A stretch of 64,000 bases of DNA. Source: SZUA-430 sp034440355 (GTDB lineage: Bacteria > Pseudomonadota > Alphaproteobacteria > Micropepsales > Micropepsaceae). The notes beneath the pieces were generated by a model. That model made no database searches, was not told the DNA's origin, and worked only from the letters and a program-made list of their open reading frames with translations. Numbering within the stretch: position 1 is the stretch's first letter; each line of letters opens with the position of its first letter. The translations under genes and the position numbers were made by a program. The DNA is taken from positions 1 to 64,000 of the forward strand of contig JAWXBY010000041.1 of assembly GCA_034440355.1 (NCBI GenBank). The letters are read 5' to 3'. Below, piece by piece: positions 59,905-64,000 of the stretch.

Positions 59905-60846
59905 ATGCGTGCAGTCCTGGCATTGCTTCTTCTGGTTCTCGCCGCGCAAGCCGCGCAAGCGACCGATGTCGCGCCGCGCCAAGCCTGGAAGATCACCAAG
60001 GATCATTGGACCGCGGACGACGAGCGTCGCTTCGGCGAATTCGTCGTCGGCTTCGGTGAGCACGATTGCAAAGATCCTGCAGCCTGCTTCAAGAGTACCG
60101 CCAATCCCTACCGCGACACCGACCCGCCCGGCATGCGCATGGACGGCGACTGCGCCGATTTCATCTATCAGCTGCGCGCCTATTTCGCGTGGAAGAACGG
60201 TTTGCCGTTTTCGTATCCGCTCTACGTCGCCTCACGCTCAGGTCCGACGGAAGACTTCCGCTTCTCCGACGCCGGCAACATGGTCGTCGCGCGCCTGCAG
60301 CTGGAATGGCAACCAGAAGCAGATCCGGCCAAACTGCTGCTCGATCTGCGCGGCACGGTCTCGACCGCGATGTTCCGCATCGAGCACACCTACGATAGCG
60401 GCTTCAACGCCAGCGACTTCTACTCGCCCAAGATCAGCCGTGAAGCCATCCGCGCCGGCACGATCATCTACGATCCGTGGGGCCACGTGGTCTACGTTTA
60501 CAAGGTCGATCCCGACGGCACGATCCGCTACGTCGACTCGAACCCCGACCGCGAAGTCACGCGCGGCACCTACGGCGCACAGTTTCCGCGCACCGCCCCC
60601 GCACTCGGCGCAGGCTTCTGGAATTTCCGCCCGATTAAACTCGTCGATTACCAGACGGCGCCCGATGGTGCGCTGATCAACGGCCGCTTCGTTCTCGCGA
60701 CCAACGCCGAAATCGCCGACTACTCGCCGGAGCAATACTACGGCACCGAACCGAACGCCGCGAAGGACTGGCAAGGCGCCAAGTTCAATCTCGCCGGCAA
60801 ATCGCTCGGCTATTATGAGTACGTCAAAGCGCGCCTCGCCAAATAA
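59905..60846 (+). CDS. Exported protein with NlpC/P60-like Cys-His signature
   Basis: A 313-residue protein with a signal peptide (MRAVLALLLLVLAAQAAQA). The candidate catalytic order is Cys83 in MDGDCADFIYQL, His194 in DPWGHVVYVYKV and Asp211 in RYVDSNP, the Cys-His-polar order of NlpC/P60 and CHAP amidases. The rest is not close to a family I can name, so the enzyme class is inferred. If correct it would cleave peptides or amides in the cell wall or outside the cell. GGGAGACGG stands 3-11 bases before the ATG. It is convergent with the next gene across 50 bases. Confidence 0.7.
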   Translation: MRAVLALLLLVLAAQAAQATDVAPRQAWKITKDHWTADDERRFGEFVVGFGEHDCKDPAACFKSTANPYRDTDPPGMRMDGDCADFIYQLRAYFAWKNGLPFSYPLYVASRSGPTEDFRFSDAGNMVVARLQLEWQPEADPAKLLLDLRGTVSTAMFRIEHTYDSGFNASDFYSPKISREAIRAGTIIYDPWGHVVYVYKVDPDGTIRYVDSNPDREVTRGTYGAQFPRTAPALGAGFWNFRPIKLVDYQTAPDGALINGRFVLATNAEIADYSPEQYYGTEPNAAKDWQGAKFNLAGKSLGYYEYVKARLAK

Positions 60847-60850
60847 CGAC

Positions 60851-60875
60851 GGCGGCCGGGCAGAGCCAGGCCGCC
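60851..60875. terminator. Hairpin between convergent genes
   Basis: GGCGGCC (60851-60857) and GGCCGCC (60869-60875) form a perfect 7-bp stem around an 11-base loop, 4 bases after the stop at 60846. No T-run. It may serve the two convergent genes. Confidence 0.5.
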
Positions 60876-60896
60876 GCGCGTCAGCCTGCGCTACGC

Positions 60897-61247
60897 TTAG
60901 TGATCGTGCCGATCATGCCGTCCGTCGCGATCGCGATCACGGCCGCGACGTCCGCGGTCGTTGTCGCGATGACGGCGGTCGCCGTCGTTCCAACGCCGGT
61001 CGTTGCGGTCGTAGCGATGGCCGCGATGCCGGTCGCCGTCGCGCCGGCCCCAACCGCGGTTGTCCGCATGACGGCGGTGGCCGCGGTTGCTGTAGTGGCT
61101 GCGATCGTTGCAGTCGTTGTCGCGGTGGCCATAGCTGCCGTGACGGTCAGAACGGTCGCCGTGGCGTCCGTCCGCCATCGCCGGTGTGCTGAGGAGAGCA
61201 AACCCCATCACTGCCGCGCCGATCGCAGCGATCAATCGAAGTCTCAT
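60897..61247 (-). CDS. Exported Arg/His/Asp-rich low-complexity protein
   Basis: A 116-residue protein. Signal peptide MRLRLIAAIGAAVMGFALLS, cleavage near AMA-DGRHGD. The mature chain consists almost wholly of Arg, His, Asp, Gly, Asn and Tyr (HGDRSDRHGSYGHRDND, RHRDNDRGRRGRDRDRD), with a single Cys. Such chains can bind metal ions through His and Asp; no family is recognisable. AAAGG is 12 bases before the ATG. The composition resembles the linker of the RcnB-like protein 1.7 kb upstream, and both may belong to one group of stress or metal-related exported proteins. Confidence 0.65.
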   Translation of the reverse strand: MRLRLIAAIGAAVMGFALLSTPAMADGRHGDRSDRHGSYGHRDNDCNDRSHYSNRGHRRHADNRGWGRRDGDRHRGHRYDRNDRRWNDGDRRHRDNDRGRRGRDRDRDGRHDRHDH

Positions 61248-61473
61248 GCTGGTGAGCCTTTCCAAGGAAGTCCCGGTTGTTTTGCTTCAAACCGGCGAAC
61301 GACCCGCGTCGGGAACAAGCCGCGGGCGCACGCCGCGCAAAACGCCGGCTCCCCGCAGCGTCGCACGCACGTGCCATATCGGGCCTCACGCGGTGAACCG
61401 CAGATGAAGCGCTCAGTTACCTTTGTCGCAAATTATGTCGGCAGGCCCGGAAGGCATCGTCCGCGACAACGCC

Positions 61474-61875
61474 TTATCGCGGACGCGGGGCCTTCGGCGG
61501 CGGCACGGGGACCGGATACATCGACGACACCTGACCGCCGATCTTCACGCGCTTCAGATCGCGCTCCTTCGCGCGAACGCGCACGCACTTGCCCATGAAG
61601 TTGCGGTGTTCGCACAACACCCAATCGCGCGAACCTTTGATCTGCACGCTGGCGGGACGATCGTTGAACTCCAGCGCGGCAAGGCTCGGCACCGAACGAT
61701 CGAACGTCATCGACTGGCCTTTGAAATTCGGCTTGTCGAAGACGATGATTGTTGTCGGCGGCACGGAGGGGGCGCCCTGACCCGGCGCAGCCGCGAGGGC
61801 CGAGAACGCGCCGGTGGCGATTCCGGCTGTGAGAACCGCGGCGCCTGCAAGAGCTGCGAACTTCGAGATCGTCAT
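61474..61875 (-). CDS. Exported beta/gamma-crystallin-like protein
   Basis: A 133-residue protein with a signal peptide (about 1-30, MTISKFAALAGAAVLTAGIA). The mature part contains two Greek-key-like motifs: IIVFDKPNFKGQSMTFDRSV and WVLCEHRNFMGKCVRVRAKE, each with the Y/F/W-x5-F/Y-x-G pattern of beta/gamma-crystallins; the tail is Pro/Lys/Arg-rich. Such bacterial proteins may bind calcium or act in stress protection; no function is proven here. Two Cys (LCEH, KCVR) lie close together. An EcfG-like promoter match lies 87 bases upstream. Confidence 0.75.
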   Translation of the reverse strand: MTISKFAALAGAAVLTAGIATGAFSALAAAPGQGAPSVPPTTIIVFDKPNFKGQSMTFDRSVPSLAALEFNDRPASVQIKGSRDWVLCEHRNFMGKCVRVRAKERDLKRVKIGGQVSSMYPVPVPPPKAPRPR

Positions 61876-61961
61876 TGCTTCTTCATCTCCGTCTGCGAAC
61901 AGCCCCAACCCCCTGGGCGGGCTGACTTAGTGGCCGCGCGTGACCAATGCAACCCCGGAAA

Positions 61962-61987
61962 AACGCGCGGATTGCCGCGCGGGTTCC
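61962..61987 (-). promoter_or_regulatory. EcfG-like promoter overlapping a terminator-like hairpin
   Basis: Reverse strand: GGAAC (61987-61983), 17 bases, CGTT (61965-61962), suited to the crystallin-like gene at 61875. The same bases form a hairpin CGCGCGG/CCGCGCG (61964-61970 with 61975-61981) followed by TTTTT on the reverse strand, which looks like the intrinsic terminator of the gene at 62355-62113. The two readings may both be true or one may be chance. Confidence 0.45.
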
Positions 61988-62112
61988 TGGGCTTCGGCCA
62001 AGGCGTCGCAAATCCTAGAGAATCCGGCCTGAACGCAGGCCGATCTGCCGCTTCATCCGAGGTTCATCGGGCGGCGCGCAAAACAGCGTCAGCGCGGGTC
62101 AAACGGTGCGGG

Positions 62113-62355
62113 TTAAACGGTGTCGACCGGCGCTTCGATGTCGAAGGGTTGAAGAACGTCGCTTTCCGCGCAGCTCTGTTCTTCTTCAAACGGCATGAGG
62201 TCTTCCTCGTCGGCGGAGATCATCAGCACCGGCGGTGCTTCAAGCTCCGCGCAAAACGAGGGGACTGGCAGAGACGGCCCCCGTTCGACCCCGTCGCGCG
62301 ACGCAGACGTCGACGTCACAAAGGCCGCAAGCAACAGCGTCACGACAGACAGCAT
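62113..62355 (-). CDS. Small exported acidic protein
   Basis: An 80-residue protein with a signal-like N-terminus (MLSVVTLLLAAFVTSTSA) and a very acidic mature part (ISADEEDLMPFEEEQSCAESD) that has two cysteines. AGGAG is 6-10 bases before the ATG, an excellent site, which is the main reason to accept it. No family is recognisable. It lies downstream of the response regulator by 48 bases on the same strand and may share its transcript; a hairpin with T-run follows at about 61960-61982. Confidence 0.55.
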   Translation of the reverse strand: MLSVVTLLLAAFVTSTSASRDGVERGPSLPVPSFCAELEAPPVLMISADEEDLMPFEEEQSCAESDVLQPFDIEAPVDTV

Positions 62356-62403
62356 TCGCGTCTCCTCTCGCGGGACAACGCCGCGCAAAAAAGAACCAAG
62401 CGC

Positions 62404-62763
62404 TCAGACGGAGCTGCGGCCCGTCGCGAACGCCGTAATCACACGTCCAAGTGCATCGAAGTCGAAGGGCTTCGACAGCGTCAAGCTGCCAACGAAGCGG
62501 GACGGCAGTGTGCTGTCCGAATATCCGGTCGCGAACGCGAAAGGCACACCGATCGTCGTTAACCTATCGGCAATCGCAAACGACGTTTCCCGCCCGAGCG
62601 ATACATCCAGAATCACGCCGTCCGGCGGCGCTTGATCGATCAGCGCCATCGCTGATGCTACCGTCGCAGCAGGCCCGACGCTGATGCAGCCGAGTTCGCC
62701 CAGCCACTCCTCGATCATGGAGGCAATCAACGCCTCGTCCTCCACCACCAAGATGCGCGACAT
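62404..62763 (-). CDS. Single-domain response regulator
   Basis: A 119-residue receiver domain with no output domain. Phospho-acceptor Asp53 in GVILDVSLG, acidic pocket Glu8/Asp9 in LVVEDEALI, switch Thr79 in FATGYSD, Lys98 in LSKPFD. Proteins of this class relay or quench phosphate, or signal by protein contact. It is divergent from a histidine kinase gene across 93 bases, so the two probably form a functional pair. Confidence 0.9.
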   Translation of the reverse strand: MSRILVVEDEALIASMIEEWLGELGCISVGPAATVASAMALIDQAPPDGVILDVSLGRETSFAIADRLTTIGVPFAFATGYSDSTLPSRFVGSLTLSKPFDFDALGRVITAFATGRSSV

Positions 62764-62856
62764 TCCCCTGTCCCTGTGCCACTCTTGATGACACTAGCGG
62801 CGGCCAAGCTTGTGCGCCAGCCGTTAGCCGGTTGCATTTTCGGAACCACGAGGGCC

Positions 62857-64000
62857 ATGCCGCTATCTGACTTCGCCGCCAAGACCGCATCCAACGGCGG
62901 CGTTTTTAGAGAGAGATTGCTGATCCTTCTGGTCTCCATCATGGCGGTGCTCTTCATCGCCGGCGGCCTCGCATTCGTTTCGCTTCTGCGTTTGCAGAGT
63001 TACGCTGAGCAGGTGACCAAGACGCTCGACCTGCGCGACGCTGCGACGACGCTCCTCGATAATGCTCAAGACGCCGAAACCAGCCAGCGCGGCTTTCTCA
63101 TTACGCAAAACGAGGTGTACCTCGCGCCGTTCGAAAGCGCGGAAGCAGGCATCCAGGCGAACCTCAAGAAGCTGGTCGACCGCACCGCCGGCAATAGCGA
63201 ACAGCAAGCGCGCGTCGCCGTCGTCGTAGCCGACCTCACGGCGAAACTCGCCGAACTGCAAAGAACAGTCGCCCTCGCGAAAGAAAAGCGCATCGACGAG
63301 GCGCTGGCTGTCGTCAAGACGGACAAGGGCCGTCGTTCGATGGACGCAATCCGGGCGTCCCTGGCGGCGATCACCCAGGTGGAAGTCGACGCTCTGGCGA
63401 ACCAACGCGACATCGCGCAGCGTGAGCGCATCTTCCTGGGCGTGCTGATCATCGTCATGGTCCTCGCGACGTTCGGAGCGGCCGTCACCATCTGGATGAC
63501 AACGCGATCGTTCGTCACCGGCCTTGCTACGGAAACGAAGACGCGCCAGGAAGCCGAAGCGACCCTGCGTCAGGCGCAAAAGATCGAGGCGGTGGGCCAA
63601 CTCTCCGGTGGCATTGCGCACGACTTCAACAATCTGCTCACCATCATCATCGGCAACATCGACACGCTGAAGCGCCGCATCGCCAACGCGACGAAGGATC
63701 AGGACGCGGCGCACCTGGCGGCCACACTGGCCAAACCCATCGATATGGCGATGCAAGGCGCACGCAGCGCCGCGCAACTGACGCAGCGCCTGTTGGCATT
63801 CTCGCGCCAGCAGCCTCTCAACCCCTCGCGCATCGACGCCAATCACCTGGTCGCCGGCGTCTCCGAACTGCTGCGCCGTACGGTCGGCGAAGCCGTCGCC
63901 GTCGAAACCGTCCTGGCCGGCGGCCTATGGCCGGCCTTCGTCGACCCGCATCAGCTCGAAAGCGCGCTCGTCAACCTCGTTATCAACGCGCGCGACGCGA
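62857..64000 (+). CDS. CHASE3-domain sensor histidine kinase (cut by window edge)
   Basis: The gene runs off the right edge; 381 codons are visible from ATG 62857. Membrane helix 1 is about 21-44 (LLILLVSIMAVLFIAGGLAF), the CHASE3-type periplasmic domain about 45-185 (ETSQRGFLITQNEVYLAPFE is its hallmark), membrane helix 2 about 192-214. The HisKA-type dimerisation region has VGQLSGGIAHDFNNLLT with phospho-His255. The ATPase domain begins at its end (LVNLVINARDA, the N-box). A C-terminal receiver, frequent in this HDFNN class, cannot be checked. It is divergent from the single-domain regulator. Confidence 0.9.
   Translation, partial: MPLSDFAAKTASNGGVFRERLLILLVSIMAVLFIAGGLAFVSLLRLQSYAEQVTKTLDLRDAATTLLDNAQDAETSQRGFLITQNEVYLAPFESAEAGIQANLKKLVDRTAGNSEQQARVAVVVADLTAKLAELQRTVALAKEKRIDEALAVVKTDKGRRSMDAIRASLAAITQVEVDALANQRDIAQRERIFLGVLIIVMVLATFGAAVTIWMTTRSFVTGLATETKTRQEAEATLRQAQKIEAVGQLSGGIAHDFNNLLTIIIGNIDTLKRRIANATKDQDAAHLAATLAKPIDMAMQGARSAAQLTQRLLAFSRQQPLNPSRIDANHLVAGVSELLRRTVGEAVAVETVLAGGLWPAFVDPHQLESALVNLVINARDA

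Overview
The window is a GC-rich (roughly 63-65 percent) chromosomal segment with densely packed, ordinary-looking genes and no insertion sequence, prophage, plasmid gene or CRISPR array that I can see. Gene order points to an alphaproteobacterium: zapA - 6S RNA - 5-formyl-THF cyclo-ligase, yebC/ruvCAB/ybgC/tolQRAB-pal-cpoB/tilS/ftsH/folP/glmM, a small heat-shock protein followed by a DUF1150 gene, and kdsD-lptCAB-rpoN-hpf-ptsN. EcfG-type (GGAAC-N16/17-CGTT) promoters agree with this. The exact order or family is inference; the mixture would suit a Micropepsales, Rhodobiaceae or Rhizobiales-like lineage.

Layout. 1-6.2 kb: start of an acyl-CoA synthetase, zapA with the 6S RNA gene, folate salvage, a YmdB-type phosphoesterase, yebC, and a small group of secreted or membrane proteins with stress-type promoters. 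6.2-20 kb: Holliday-junction resolution (ruvCAB), the whole Tol-Pal envelope system (ybgC, tolQRAB, pal, cpoB), tilS and ftsH. Three structured inverted-repeat elements (REPIN-like) sit between these genes. 20-29 kb: a Sul-like dihydropteroate synthase beside glmM, thiD, a PhzF isomerase, a DedA-family protein, a fused pabB-pabC, Hsp20 and DUF1150. 28-35 kb, reverse strand: KDO and LPS transport genes (kdsD, lptC, lptA, lptB), rpoN, hpf, ptsN, rnd and tRNA-Leu(CAG). 35-47 kb: an NDUFA9-like protein, uppP, glutamate synthase (gltD, gltB), a peptidoglycan glycosyltransferase carrying an N-terminal heavy-metal-associated domain, an FzlA-like GST-fold protein, queG and a TPR protein. 47-56 kb: an SDR, three glycosyltransferases, thrS, infC and a saccharopine-dehydrogenase-like protein. 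56-64 kb: a glycerophosphodiesterase, several small exported proteins (RcnB-like, NlpC/P60-like, crystallin-like), and a divergent response regulator and CHASE3 histidine kinase, the latter cut by the right edge.

Functionally the window is dominated by envelope biology: lipid II recycling (uppP), peptidoglycan polymerisation (mtgA), amino-sugar supply (glmM), LPS core and transport, Tol-Pal constriction, and FtsZ-associated factors. Folate synthesis is represented by folP, pabBC and the cyclo-ligase. The observations I consider most worth following are: (1) the HMA-(EP)n-TM-GT51 fusion; (2) a chromosomal folP with Sul1/Sul2 signature segments directly upstream of glmM; (3) a set of EcfG-type promoter matches placed before small exported proteins; (4) non-canonical starts at infC (AUC) and at a saccharopine-dehydrogenase-like gene (CUG); and (5) four convergent gene pairs that share exactly four palindromic bases of their stop codons.
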